Shown here: in pieces, positions 8,554 to 16,641 of the stretch | How positions within the stretch are numbered: the first letter of the stretch is position 1 | Layout: each line of letters opens with the position of its first letter | From: Endozoicomonas sp. 4G | GTDB lineage: Bacteria > Pseudomonadota > Gammaproteobacteria > Pseudomonadales > Endozoicomonadaceae | Direction of reading: 5' to 3' | Assembly (NCBI RefSeq): GCF_023822025.1 | Contig: NZ_CP082909.1 | Location: forward strand, 682,001 to 746,000 | DNA: 64,000 bases | The notes under the pieces: generated by a model | What the model was told of the DNA's origin: nothing | Seen by the model: the letters and a program-made list of their open reading frames with translations, nothing else | Databases searched by the model: none | Translations under genes and position numbers: made by a program

Positions 8554-8652
8554 GGCAAGGCTTCCCAGTTGTTGAAATGCTTATTGGGAAGTCAGGTTAG
8601 TCAAAATCTGGAGAGAGGTCGGAGGTTTCTTTGAGGTGAGTTGGGAGGCGGA

Positions 8653-9936
8653 TCATTTTTTATCACCCTTCTTTCTTTTCCCTTTAGATGGCAGCGGGTC
8701 ATTCGCTTTTCTTTTGGGTCTCCGGAGGGCAGGCAAATGGGTCTGCATGTGCCTGTTTAGATTGCTCGCCAGGTAGCTGCTGTGGTTGCAGCCCTCATGG
8801 TGACAATGGTGCACTTTAGGTCTTTTGGGTCTCTGGTCGGCAGGCAGGTGGATTTGTTTGTGTCTTTTCAAATTGCCTACGTGGTCGGTCCTGTAGTCGC
8901 AGCGCTGATGGCCACACTGGTGCATCCTGGGTCTCTGGTTGGCAGGCAAATGGGTCTTTTTGTGCATTTTCAGATTGCACGCGTGCTCGGTGCGGTAGTT
9001 GCAGCCCTCATGATCACACTGATGCGTCTTGGCTCTTTTGGTTCTCTGGTCGGCAGGCAGGTGGGTCTGTTTGTGCACTTTCAGATTGCTTGAAAGGCCG
9101 GTGCGGAAGTTGCAGCCCTCATGGTTACACTGGTACATCATGGGTTTCCTGGGTTTCTGGTCGGCAGGCAGGTGGGTCTGTTTGTGCCTTTTCAGATTGC
9201 TCGCCCGGTTGGTGCTGTAGTTGCAGTGCTCACAGTCACACCGGAAAACCTTGGGTTGTTTGGTTTTTTTTGGTCTCTGCCCGGCAGGCAGGTGGGGGGG
9301 CTGTTTGTGGGTTTCCAGGTGGCCCATTTCACTGTCTGAGACGGGCTCCTGCTTAATCTTTTTCAGTGCCAGGGTCGCACAATACTGACTGATTTCATTG
9401 GATATTGGAAAAGGATTAAGCGTCGTGGTTACATACTGAACATCAGAGTCGTCACCAGCTTCTTCTTTGTCTGAACAATTGTCACTGCTTTCATCAGAGG
9501 TGCTGCTGTCTTCACTGCCACTGTCTTCGCTGTAGGCACTATCACCAGAGGCTGCCCGGCTGTAAGCCTTAGCTTCGATGCCAGAATCAGGAGAGACGCC
9601 GGTGGCAAGAAAAAAGCAATAGCGGGTGTCTGGTGTTAAGAGGATGTCATCATCGAAGCAAACTCGTGGCCCATCACTATCGTTCGCTTCGGGTTCTTGC
9701 TTCAACTCCCACCATTCAATGGTCTCGCTCTCTTCTTCGACCTGTGAATTAGTTTTCCCAAGGTAAACTCCTTTTCTGGACGAGACTTCGATAAAGAGCT
9801 TCGGGTTGTTGATAAGCGCCTTGCCAGCAGCCAGAACGAAGAGCAAAGACAGACTGTTTTCCTGAGCGTAACCATTGGAGCAATGCACAGAAAAAGCAAT
9901 GGCCAGAATCAAAATCAATGGTTTTTTCAATAGCAA
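8653..9936 (-). CDS. ZF08: secreted 5-finger C2H2 protein, IKQEP subtype
   Basis: 427 residues with a long N-terminal region (about 230 residues). Order: signal peptide (cut near NGYA/QEN), SLLFVLAAGKALI, an FIEVSSRKGVYLGK segment, EWWELKQEPE (about 74-83), CFDDDILLTPDTRYCFF, acidic tract, IKQEP (about 194-198). Fingers start at about 233: RASNLKR, LSSNLKV, HACNLKM, HVGNLKR, LASNLNR. Finger motifs are more diverged than elsewhere (CDCEHC, CGHQRC, CHHEGC). Tail KRKANDPLPSK, GKRKKGDKK. It shares its N-terminal modules with ZF10, except the block just before the fingers. TTG start. Confidence 0.91.
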   Translation of the reverse strand: MLLKKPLILILAIAFSVHCSNGYAQENSLSLLFVLAAGKALINNPKLFIEVSSRKGVYLGKTNSQVEEESETIEWWELKQEPEANDSDGPRVCFDDDILLTPDTRYCFFLATGVSPDSGIEAKAYSRAASGDSAYSEDSGSEDSSTSDESSDNCSDKEEAGDDSDVQYVTTTLNPFPISNEISQYCATLALKKIKQEPVSDSEMGHLETHKQPPHLPAGQRPKKTKQPKVFRCDCEHCNYSTNRASNLKRHKQTHLPADQKPRKPMMYQCNHEGCNFRTGLSSNLKVHKQTHLPADQRTKRAKTHQCDHEGCNYRTEHACNLKMHKKTHLPANQRPRMHQCGHQRCDYRTDHVGNLKRHKQIHLPADQRPKRPKVHHCHHEGCNHSSYLASNLNRHMQTHLPALRRPKRKANDPLPSKGKRKKGDKK

Positions 9937-10035
9937 GGATTGGCTTCCCAGTTGTTGAACTGCTTATTGGGAAATCAGGTTAGTCAAAATCTGGAGAGAG
10001 GTCGCTGGTTTCTGTGGGACGGGTTGGGAAGTGGG

Positions 10036-11298
10036 TCATTCTTTATCATTCTTCTTTCTTTTCTCGTTAGATGGCGGCTGGTCATACGCTTTTCTTTTAG
10101 GTCTCTTGAGTCTCTGGTCGGCAGGCAGGTGGGTCTGTTTGTGCTTTTTCAGATTGCTCGCCTGGATGGTGCAGTAGTTGCAGCCCTCATGGTCACACTG
10201 GTATGCCCTGAGCCTCTGGTCGACAGGCAGGTGGGTCTGTTTGTGCCTTTTCAGATTGCCACTGTTGTGGGTGCGGTAGTTGCAGCCCTCATGGTCACAC
10301 TGGTGCGCCTTGGATCTCTGGTCGGAAGGCAGGTGGGTTTGTTTGTGCGTTTTCAGATTGCCACTGTTGTCGGTGCGGTAGTTGCAGCCCTCATGGTCAC
10401 ACTGGTGCGCCTTGGATCTCTGGTCGGCAGGCAGGTGGGTTTGTTTGTGCGTTTTCAGATTGCTCGCTCGGTCGGTACGGTAGTTGCAGCCCTCATGGTC
10501 ACACTGGTGCGCCTTGGATCTCTGGTCGGCAGGCAGGTGGGTCTGTTTGTGCGTTTTCAGATTGTTCGCTCGGTCGGAGCTGTAGTTGCAGTCTTCATGC
10601 TCACACTGGTGAATCCTGGATTTTTTGGGTCTTTGGTCGGCAGGCAGGTGGGTTTTTTTGTGCGTTTTCAGATTGTTCGCTCGGTCGGAGCTGTAGTTGC
10701 AGTCTTCATGCTCACACTGGTGAATCCTGGATTTTTTGGGTCTTTGGTCGGCAGGCAGGTGGGTCTGTTTGTGTGTTTTCAGATGGCCTGCCTGATCGGT
10801 GCTGCAACCAGGTGAGGTGATTTCCAGATGCTTACCAGAGTCCGCTTCTGTCAACTCTACCTCTGACTCGGTGGCTATTTCATTGTTTGAAATGGCGTCC
10901 TGCTCAATCATTTTCAGTCTCAGGGTCGCACAGTACTCACTGATTTCGTTTAATGCTCGAAAAGGGTCAGGTGTCGTGTTTACACACTGAACATCCGTTT
11001 CGGTATCAGTTTCGTCTTCTTCAGAATGGTTGTCGCTGTTGTCATCAGAGGTGCTGTTGTCTTCGGTGCCACTGTCTTCGCTGTAGGCACTATCATCAGA
11101 GGCTGCTCGGCTGTAAGCCTTAGCTTCTATGCCATTCCTGGACGAGACTTCGATAAAGAGCTTCGGGGTGTTGATAAGCGCCTTGCCAGCAGCCAGAACG
11201 AAGAGCAAAGACAGACTGTTTTCCTGAGCGTAGCCATTGGAGCAATGCACAGAAAAAGCAATGGCGAAGGTTAAAATCAATGGTTTTTTGGATAGCAA
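10036..11298 (-). CDS. ZF09: secreted 6-finger C2H2 protein with duplicated finger
   Basis: 420 residues. The N-terminal region lacks the EWWELKQE and CFGDDILL modules and passes from FIEVSSRNGIEAKAYSRAAS into the acidic tract. A Cys-less remnant finger (CSTDQAGHLKTH) precedes the intact ones. Helices: RANNLKT, RANNLKT, RASNLKT, NSGNLKT, NSGNLKR, QASNLKK. The first two fingers and their linkers are an almost perfect 111-bp direct repeat (10561-10782). The motif CEHEDC replaces the usual CDHEGC in both. Tail KRKAYDQPPSNE, KRKKNDKE. The upstream spacer holds a 68-bp insert. TTG start. Confidence 0.92.
   Translation of the reverse strand: MLSKKPLILTFAIAFSVHCSNGYAQENSLSLLFVLAAGKALINTPKLFIEVSSRNGIEAKAYSRAASDDSAYSEDSGTEDNSTSDDNSDNHSEEDETDTETDVQCVNTTPDPFRALNEISEYCATLRLKMIEQDAISNNEIATESEVELTEADSGKHLEITSPGCSTDQAGHLKTHKQTHLPADQRPKKSRIHQCEHEDCNYSSDRANNLKTHKKTHLPADQRPKKSRIHQCEHEDCNYSSDRANNLKTHKQTHLPADQRSKAHQCDHEGCNYRTDRASNLKTHKQTHLPADQRSKAHQCDHEGCNYRTDNSGNLKTHKQTHLPSDQRSKAHQCDHEGCNYRTHNSGNLKRHKQTHLPVDQRLRAYQCDHEGCNYCTIQASNLKKHKQTHLPADQRLKRPKRKAYDQPPSNEKRKKNDKE
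10561..10782. repeat. 111-bp direct repeat, recent duplication of one finger
   Basis: Two adjacent copies (10561-10671 and 10672-10782) differ at only a few bases. Each encodes one finger with helix RANNLKT plus a 14-residue linker containing KKSRIHQ. The unit is 37 codons, so the reading frame is kept. It is a clean example of single-finger growth. Confidence 0.85.
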
Positions 11299-11378
11299 GG
11301 ATTGGCTTCCCAGTCGCTGAGCTGTTTATCGAAAGTTCAGGTTAGTCAAAATCTGGAAAGAGGTCGGAGGTTTCTTTG

Positions 11379-11446
11379 CCGTGAAAATGCCCGAATGCAT
11401 CATTTTCATTGTGCGGGGTGACCGGAAATAAGGTCATGAACATTTG
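11379..11446. other. 68-bp insertion in the spacer upstream of ZF09
   Basis: This spacer is 167 bp, exactly 68 more than the usual 99. The extra bases sit between the conserved TTTCTTTG and AGGCGGG and are bounded by a direct repeat TTTG (11375-11378 and 11443-11446), like a 4-bp target duplication. Inside is an inverted repeat, TGAAAATG (11382-11389) and CATTTTCA (11401-11408), with an 11-nt loop. I see no second copy in the window. It could be a small mobile element, a repeat of the REP type or captured DNA. Confidence 0.7.
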
Positions 11447-11465
11447 AGGCGGGTTGGGAGGTGGA

Positions 11466-12761
11466 TCATTCTTTATCATCCTTCTTTCTTTTCTTGTCAG
11501 ATGACGGCTGGTCATAAACTTTCCTTTTGGCTCTCTGGCCGGCAGGCAGGTGATTGTGTTTGTGCCTTTTCAGGTTGCCCGCATAATCGGTGTTGTAGTT
11601 GCAGCCCTCATGGTCACACCGGAACAGCCAGAGTCTCTGGTTGGCAGGCAGATGAGTCTGTTTGTGCCTTTTCAGATGGCTCACCCGGTCGGTACTGTAA
11701 TCGCAGCCTTTATGATGACACTGGTGCATTCTGACTCTCTGGTCGGCAGCCAGGTGGGTCTGCTTGTGTGTTTTCAGATTGCTCACCACGTCGGTGTTGT
11801 AGTTGCAGCCCTCGTGGTCACAGTGGTGTACCCTGAGTCTCTGGTCGATAGGCAGGTGGGTCTGTTTGTGCCTTTTCAGGTTGCACGCCAGATCGGTGCT
11901 GTAGTCGCAGCCCTCATTGTCACACTGGTATACCCTGGGTCTCTGACCAACAGGCAGGTGGGTCCGTTTGTGCCTTTTCAGATGGCTCCCCTGGTCGGTT
12001 ATGTAGTCGCAGCCCTCATTGTTACAGTGGAATATCCTGAGTCTCTGGTCGACAGGCAGGTGGGTCTGTTTGTGCCTTTCTAGATGGTGCGCCTCGTCGG
12101 TTCTGTAATTGCAGCCCTCATGGTCACACTGGTGCAGCTTGGGTTTCCTGGGTCTCCGGTCGGCAGGCGGGTGGTAAACAGGCTCCAGCTGAGTCATTTT
12201 CAGTCTCAGAGTTGCACAATACTCACTGATTTCGTTTAATGCTCGAAAAGGGTCAGGTGTCGTGTTTACACACTGAACATCCGTTTCGTCTTCTTCAGAA
12301 GAGGGGTCGCTGTTTTCATCAGAGCTACCGCTGTCTTCGGTGCCACTGTCTTCGCTGTAGGCACTATCATCAGAGGCTGCCCGGCTGTAAGCCTTAGCTT
12401 CGATGCCAGAATCAGGAGAGACGCCGGTGGCAAGAAAAAAGTAATAGCGGGTGTCTGGTGTTAAGAAGATGTCATCATTAAAGCAAACTCGTGGCCCATC
12501 ACTGTCGTTCGCCTCGGGTTCTTGCTTCAACTCCCACCATTCAATGGTCTCGCTCTCTTCTTCGACCTGTGAATCAGCTTTCCCAAGGTAAACACCTTTT
12601 CTGGACGAGACTTCGATAAAGAGCTTCGGGTTGTTGATAAGCGCCTTGCCAGCAGCCAGAACGAAGAGCAAAGACAGACTGTTTTCCTGAGCGTAGCCAT
12701 TGGAGCAATGCACAGAAAAAGCAATGGCCAGAATCAAAATCAATGGTTTTTTCAATAGCAA
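11466..12761 (-). CDS. ZF10: secreted 6-finger C2H2 protein
   Basis: 431 residues. The first ~135 residues nearly match ZF08 (FIEVSSRKGVYLGK, EWWELKQEPE, CFNDDIFLTPDTRYYFF), but the conserved block is the CVNTTPDPFRALNEISEYCATLRLKMT type, so the gene looks like a mosaic of two subtypes. The SUMO-like IKQEP is replaced by TQLEP. Helices: EAHHLER, QGSHLKR, LACNLKR, VVSNLKT, RVSHLKR, YAGNLKR. Motifs vary (CNNEGC, CDNEGC, CHHKGC). Tail KRKVYDQPSSD, KKRKKDDKE. TTG start. Confidence 0.92.
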   Translation of the reverse strand: MLLKKPLILILAIAFSVHCSNGYAQENSLSLLFVLAAGKALINNPKLFIEVSSRKGVYLGKADSQVEEESETIEWWELKQEPEANDSDGPRVCFNDDIFLTPDTRYYFFLATGVSPDSGIEAKAYSRAASDDSAYSEDSGTEDSGSSDENSDPSSEEDETDVQCVNTTPDPFRALNEISEYCATLRLKMTQLEPVYHPPADRRPRKPKLHQCDHEGCNYRTDEAHHLERHKQTHLPVDQRLRIFHCNNEGCDYITDQGSHLKRHKRTHLPVGQRPRVYQCDNEGCDYSTDLACNLKRHKQTHLPIDQRLRVHHCDHEGCNYNTDVVSNLKTHKQTHLAADQRVRMHQCHHKGCDYSTDRVSHLKRHKQTHLPANQRLWLFRCDHEGCNYNTDYAGNLKRHKHNHLPAGQRAKRKVYDQPSSDKKRKKDDKE

Positions 12762-12860
12762 GGATTGGCTTCCCAGTTGTTGAACTGTTTATTGGGAAAT
12801 CAGGTTAGTCAAAATCTGGAGAGAGGTCGCTGGTTTCTGTGGGACGGGTTGGGAAGTGGG

Positions 12861-14642
12861 TCATTGTTTATCATCCTTCTTTCTTTTCTCGTTAGATGGC
12901 GGCTGGTCAGACGCTTTTCTTTTAGGTCTCTTGAGTCTCTGGTCGGCAGGCAGATGGGTCTGTTTGTGCCTCTTCAGATTGCCGCTGTTGTCGGTGCGGT
13001 AGTTGCAGCCCTCATGGTCACACTGGTGCGCCTTAGGTCTCTGGTCGGCAGGCAGGTGGGCTTGTTTGTGCGTTTTCAGATTGCTCGCTCGGTCGGTGCG
13101 GTAGTTGCAGCCCTCATGGTCACACTGGTGCACCCTGAGTCTCTGGTCGGCAGGCAGGTGGGTCTGTTTGTGTGTTTTCAGACTGCTCGCTACGTCGGTG
13201 ATGTAGTTGCAGCCCTCATGGTCACAGTGGTGCACCCTGAGTCTTTGATCATCAGGCAGGTGAGTCTGTTTGTGCCTTTTCAGATTGCTCGCCTGATCGG
13301 TGCTGTAGTCACAGCCCTCATCGTCACAATGGTACACATTGGCTCTTTGGCCGACAGGCAGGTGGGTCTCTTTGTGCCTTTTCAGACGGCTTGCCTGGTC
13401 GGTGCTGAAGTCGCAGCCCAGATGGTCACACTGGTGCACCTTGGGTTTCTTGGGTCTCTGGTCGGCAGGCAAGTGGGTCTGTTTGTGATTTTGCAGATTG
13501 TACTTCTGGTCGGTCCTGTAGTTGCAGCCCTCGTGCCCACACTGATGCACCTTGGGTCTCTGGTCGGCAGGCAGGTGGGTCTGCTTGTGCCTTTTCAGAT
13601 GGCTCGCCCATCCGACGGTGTAGTTGCAGCCATCATGGTCACACTGGTACACCTTGGATTTCTTGGTTTTCCGGTCGGCAGGCAGGTGAGTCCGTTTGTG
13701 TGTTTTCAGACTGCTTGCCATGTCGGTGATGTAGTTGCAGCCCTCATGGTCACAGTTGTGCACCCTGAGTCTTTGATCGACAGGCAGGTGAGTCTGTTTG
13801 TGCCTTTTCAGATTGCTCGCCTGATCGCTGCTGTAGTCACAGCCCTCACCGTCACACTGGTACACCCTGGGTCTTTGGTCGACAGGCAGGTGGGTTCGTT
13901 TGTGCTTTTTCAGATCACTTGCCCTATTAGTGATGTGGTCGCAACCCTTATGGTCACACCGGTGCAGCTTGGCTCTCTGGTCGGCAGGCAGGTGGGTCTG
14001 TTTGTGCCTTTTCAGATGGCTCGTCCATCCGGTGGTGTAGTTGCAGCCATCATGGTCACACTGGTACACCTTGGATTTCTTGGGTTTCCGGTCGGCAGGC
14101 AGGTGGGTCTGTTTGTGTGTTTTCAGGTGGTTCATCTGATCGGTGCTGTATGCGGTTGAGGTGGTTTCCAGATTGTTAGCAGAGTTTGCTTCTGTTACTT
14201 CTGTCTCTGACCCAGAGGCTATTTCACTGTTTGAAATGGCGTCCTGCTCAATCATTTTCAGTCTCAGGGTCGCACAGTACTCACTGATTTCGTTTAATGC
14301 CCGAAAAGGGTCAGGTGTCGTGTTTACACAGTGAACATCCGTTTCGGCATCAGTTTCGTCTTCTTCAGAACGGTTGTCGCTGTTGTCATCAGAGGTGCCG
14401 TTGTCTTCGGTGTCACTGTCTTCGCTGTAGGCACTATCACCAGAGGCTGCCCGGCTGTAAGCCTTGGCTTCGACGCCATTCCTTGACGAGACTTCGATAA
14501 AGAGCTTCGGGTTGTTGATAAGCGCCTTGCCAGCAGCCAGAACGAAGAGCAAAGACAGACTGTTTTCCTGAGCGTAACCATTGGAGCAATGCACAGAAAA
14601 AGCAATGGCCAGAATCAAAATCAATGGTTTTTTCAATAGCAA
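12861..14642 (-). CDS. ZF11: secreted 11-finger C2H2 protein
   Basis: 593 residues. Short N-terminal region like ZF09, then a Cys-less remnant finger (AYSTDQMNHLKTH). Helices: WTSHLKR, RASDLKK, QASNLKR, MASSLKT, WASHLKR, QKYNLQN, QASRLKR, QASNLKR, VASSLKT, RASNLKT, NSGNLKR. Fingers 3-4 and 8-9 are related pairs and fingers 1 and 5 are near-copies, so a block of about four fingers seems to have been duplicated within the gene. Linkers vary (LPADRKPKKSKVYQ, LPVGQRANVYH). Tail KRKASDQPPSNE, KRKKDDKQ. TTG start. Confidence 0.92.
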   Translation of the reverse strand: MLLKKPLILILAIAFSVHCSNGYAQENSLSLLFVLAAGKALINNPKLFIEVSSRNGVEAKAYSRAASGDSAYSEDSDTEDNGTSDDNSDNRSEEDETDAETDVHCVNTTPDPFRALNEISEYCATLRLKMIEQDAISNSEIASGSETEVTEANSANNLETTSTAYSTDQMNHLKTHKQTHLPADRKPKKSKVYQCDHDGCNYTTGWTSHLKRHKQTHLPADQRAKLHRCDHKGCDHITNRASDLKKHKRTHLPVDQRPRVYQCDGEGCDYSSDQASNLKRHKQTHLPVDQRLRVHNCDHEGCNYITDMASSLKTHKRTHLPADRKTKKSKVYQCDHDGCNYTVGWASHLKRHKQTHLPADQRPKVHQCGHEGCNYRTDQKYNLQNHKQTHLPADQRPKKPKVHQCDHLGCDFSTDQASRLKRHKETHLPVGQRANVYHCDDEGCDYSTDQASNLKRHKQTHLPDDQRLRVHHCDHEGCNYITDVASSLKTHKQTHLPADQRLRVHQCDHEGCNYRTDRASNLKTHKQAHLPADQRPKAHQCDHEGCNYRTDNSGNLKRHKQTHLPADQRLKRPKRKASDQPPSNEKRKKDDKQ

Positions 14643-14741
14643 GGATTGGCTTCCCAGTTGTTGAACTGTTTATTGAGAAATCAGGTTAGTCAAAATCTGG
14701 AGAGAGGTCGCTGGTTTCTGTGGGGCGGGTTGGGAAGTGGG

Positions 14742-16430
14742 TCATTCTTTATCACCCTTCTTTCTTTTTCCGTTAGATGGCGGCTGGTCATAGGCTTTTC
14801 TTTTAGGTCTCTTGAGTCTCTGGTCGGCAGGCAGGTGGGTCTGTTTATGCGTTTTCAGATCGTACGCCCGGTCGGTACTGTAGCAGCAGCCCTCATGGTC
14901 ACAGTGGTGTGCCCTGAGTCTCTGGTCGACAGGCAGGTGGATCTGTTTGTGCCTTTTCAGGTTACCCGCCTGGTTGGTGCTGTAGTCGCAGCCCTCATCA
15001 TCACACCGGTACACCCTGGATCTCTGGTCGGCAGGCAGGTGGGTCTGTTTGTGCCTTTCTAGTGTGTACGTCTTGTCGCTGCTGTAATTGCAGCCCTCAT
15101 GCTCACACCGGTATACCCTGGCTCTCTGGTCGACAGGCAAGTGCCTCTGTTTGTGCCTTCCTAGATGGTACGTCTTGTCGGTGCTGTAATTGCAGCCCTC
15201 ATGGTCACACTGGTGCACCTTGGGTCTCTGGTCGGCAGGCAGGTGGATGGGTTTGTGCTTTTTCAGATCGGCCGCCCGGTTGGTCCTGTAATCACAGCCC
15301 TGATGGTCACACCGGTGCACCTTGGGTTCCATGGGTCTCTGGTCGGCAGGCAGATGGGTCTGTTTGTGTCTTTTCAGAGAGCACCTGTGGCTGGTGCTGT
15401 AATTGCAGCTCTCATGGTCACACTGGTGCATCTTAGGTCTCTGGTCGGCTGGCAGGTGGGTCGGTTTGTGCTTTTTCAGATCGCTCGCATAGATGGTGCT
15501 GTAATCGCAGCCCTGATGGTCACACTGGTATGCCCTGAGCCTTTGGTCAGCAGGCAGGTGGGTTTGTTTGTGCGTTTTCAGATTGCGACTGTTGTCGGTG
15601 CGGTAGTTGCAGCCCTCATGGTTACACTGGTGCGCCTTGGATCTCTGGTCGGCAGGCAGGTGGGTTTGTTTGTGCGCTTTCAGACTGCCACTGTTGTCGG
15701 TGCGGTAGTTGCAGCCCTCATGGTCACACTGGTGAACCTTGGGTCTCTGGTCGGCAGGCAGGTGGGTCTGCTTGTGCCTTTTCAGATGGCTCGTCCATCC
15801 GGTGGTGTAGTTGCAGCCATCATGGTCACACTGGTACATCTTGGATTTCTTGGGTTTCCGGTCGGCAGGCAGGTGGGTCTGTTTGTGTGTTTTCAGATGG
15901 ATCACCTGATCGGTGCTGTAAGTGGTTGAGGTGGTTTCCAGATTGTTAGCAGAGTTTGCTTCTGTTGCTTCTGTTGCTTCTGTTGCTTCTGTCTCTGACC
16001 CAGTGGCTATTTCATTGTTTGAAATGGCGTTCTGCTCAATTATTTTCAGTCTCAGGGTCGCACAGTACTCACTGATTTCGTTTAATGCCCGAAAAGGGTC
16101 AGGTGTCGTGTTTACACACTGAACATCCGTTTCGGTATCAGTTTCGTCTTCTTCAGAATGGTTGTCGCTATTGTCATCAGAGGTGCCGTTGTCTTCGGTG
16201 CCACTGTCTTCGCTGTAGGCACTATCATCAGAAGCTGCCCGGCTGTAAGCCTTAGCTTCGACGCCATTCCTGGACGAGACTTCGATAAAGAGCTTCGGGT
16301 TGTTGATAAGCGCCTTGCCAGCAGCCAGAACGAAGAGCAAAGACAGACTGTTTTCCTGAGCGTAGCCATTGGAGCAATGCACAGAAAAAGCAATGGCCAG
16401 AATCAAAATCAATGGTTTTTTCAATAGCAA
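14742..16430 (-). CDS. ZF12: secreted 10-finger C2H2 protein
   Basis: 562 residues. Short N-terminal region like ZF11. Between the conserved block and the remnant finger sits a 9-bp micro-repeat that gives EATEATEATEAN. Helices: WTSHLKR, NSGSLKA, NSRNLKT, YASDLKK, HRCSLKR, RAADLKK, KTYHLGR, KTYTLER, QAGNLKR, RAYDLKT. Finger 10 has an extra Cys (CDHEGCCY). The first finger matches finger 1 of ZF11. Tail KRKAYDQPPSNG, KRKKGDKE. TTG start. Confidence 0.92.
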   Translation of the reverse strand: MLLKKPLILILAIAFSVHCSNGYAQENSLSLLFVLAAGKALINNPKLFIEVSSRNGVEAKAYSRAASDDSAYSEDSGTEDNGTSDDNSDNHSEEDETDTETDVQCVNTTPDPFRALNEISEYCATLRLKIIEQNAISNNEIATGSETEATEATEATEANSANNLETTSTTYSTDQVIHLKTHKQTHLPADRKPKKSKMYQCDHDGCNYTTGWTSHLKRHKQTHLPADQRPKVHQCDHEGCNYRTDNSGSLKAHKQTHLPADQRSKAHQCNHEGCNYRTDNSRNLKTHKQTHLPADQRLRAYQCDHQGCDYSTIYASDLKKHKPTHLPADQRPKMHQCDHESCNYSTSHRCSLKRHKQTHLPADQRPMEPKVHRCDHQGCDYRTNRAADLKKHKPIHLPADQRPKVHQCDHEGCNYSTDKTYHLGRHKQRHLPVDQRARVYRCEHEGCNYSSDKTYTLERHKQTHLPADQRSRVYRCDDEGCDYSTNQAGNLKRHKQIHLPVDQRLRAHHCDHEGCCYSTDRAYDLKTHKQTHLPADQRLKRPKRKAYDQPPSNGKRKKGDKE

Positions 16431-16529
16431 GGATTGGCTTCCCAGTTGTTGAACTGTTTATTGGGAAATCAGGTTAGTCAAAATCTGGAGAGAGGTCGCT
16501 GGTTTCTGTGGGACGGGTTGGGAAGTGGG

Positions 16530-16641
16530 TCATTCTTTATCATCCTTCTTTCTTTTCTTGTTAGAAGGCGGCTGGTCAGACGCTTTTCTTTTAGGTCTCT
16601 TGAGTCTCTGGTCGGCAGGCAGGTGGGTCTGTTTGTGCCTC
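16530..16641 (-). pseudogene. Out-of-frame 3' remnant of ZF13
   Basis: After the premature stop of ZF13 the end of a finger, the linker and the basic tail (KRKASDQPPSNKKRK-like) can still be read here in a different frame, up to the usual stop and a normal 99-bp spacer. A deletion of about 32 bp inside the fourth finger caused the shift. The remnant has changed little, so the event looks recent. Confidence 0.8.

Noticed and set aside
12765-14159. Long plus-strand ORF (464 aa, hydrophobic, 34-residue repeats), with similar ones at 20956-22485, 42830-44062, 46022-47263 and 55744-57003
   Set aside because: It is the reverse complement of the zinc-finger codons. It has no family signature, its ends do not match the spacers, stops interrupt it at differing points in different genes, and silent changes fall in the third positions of the minus-strand frame.
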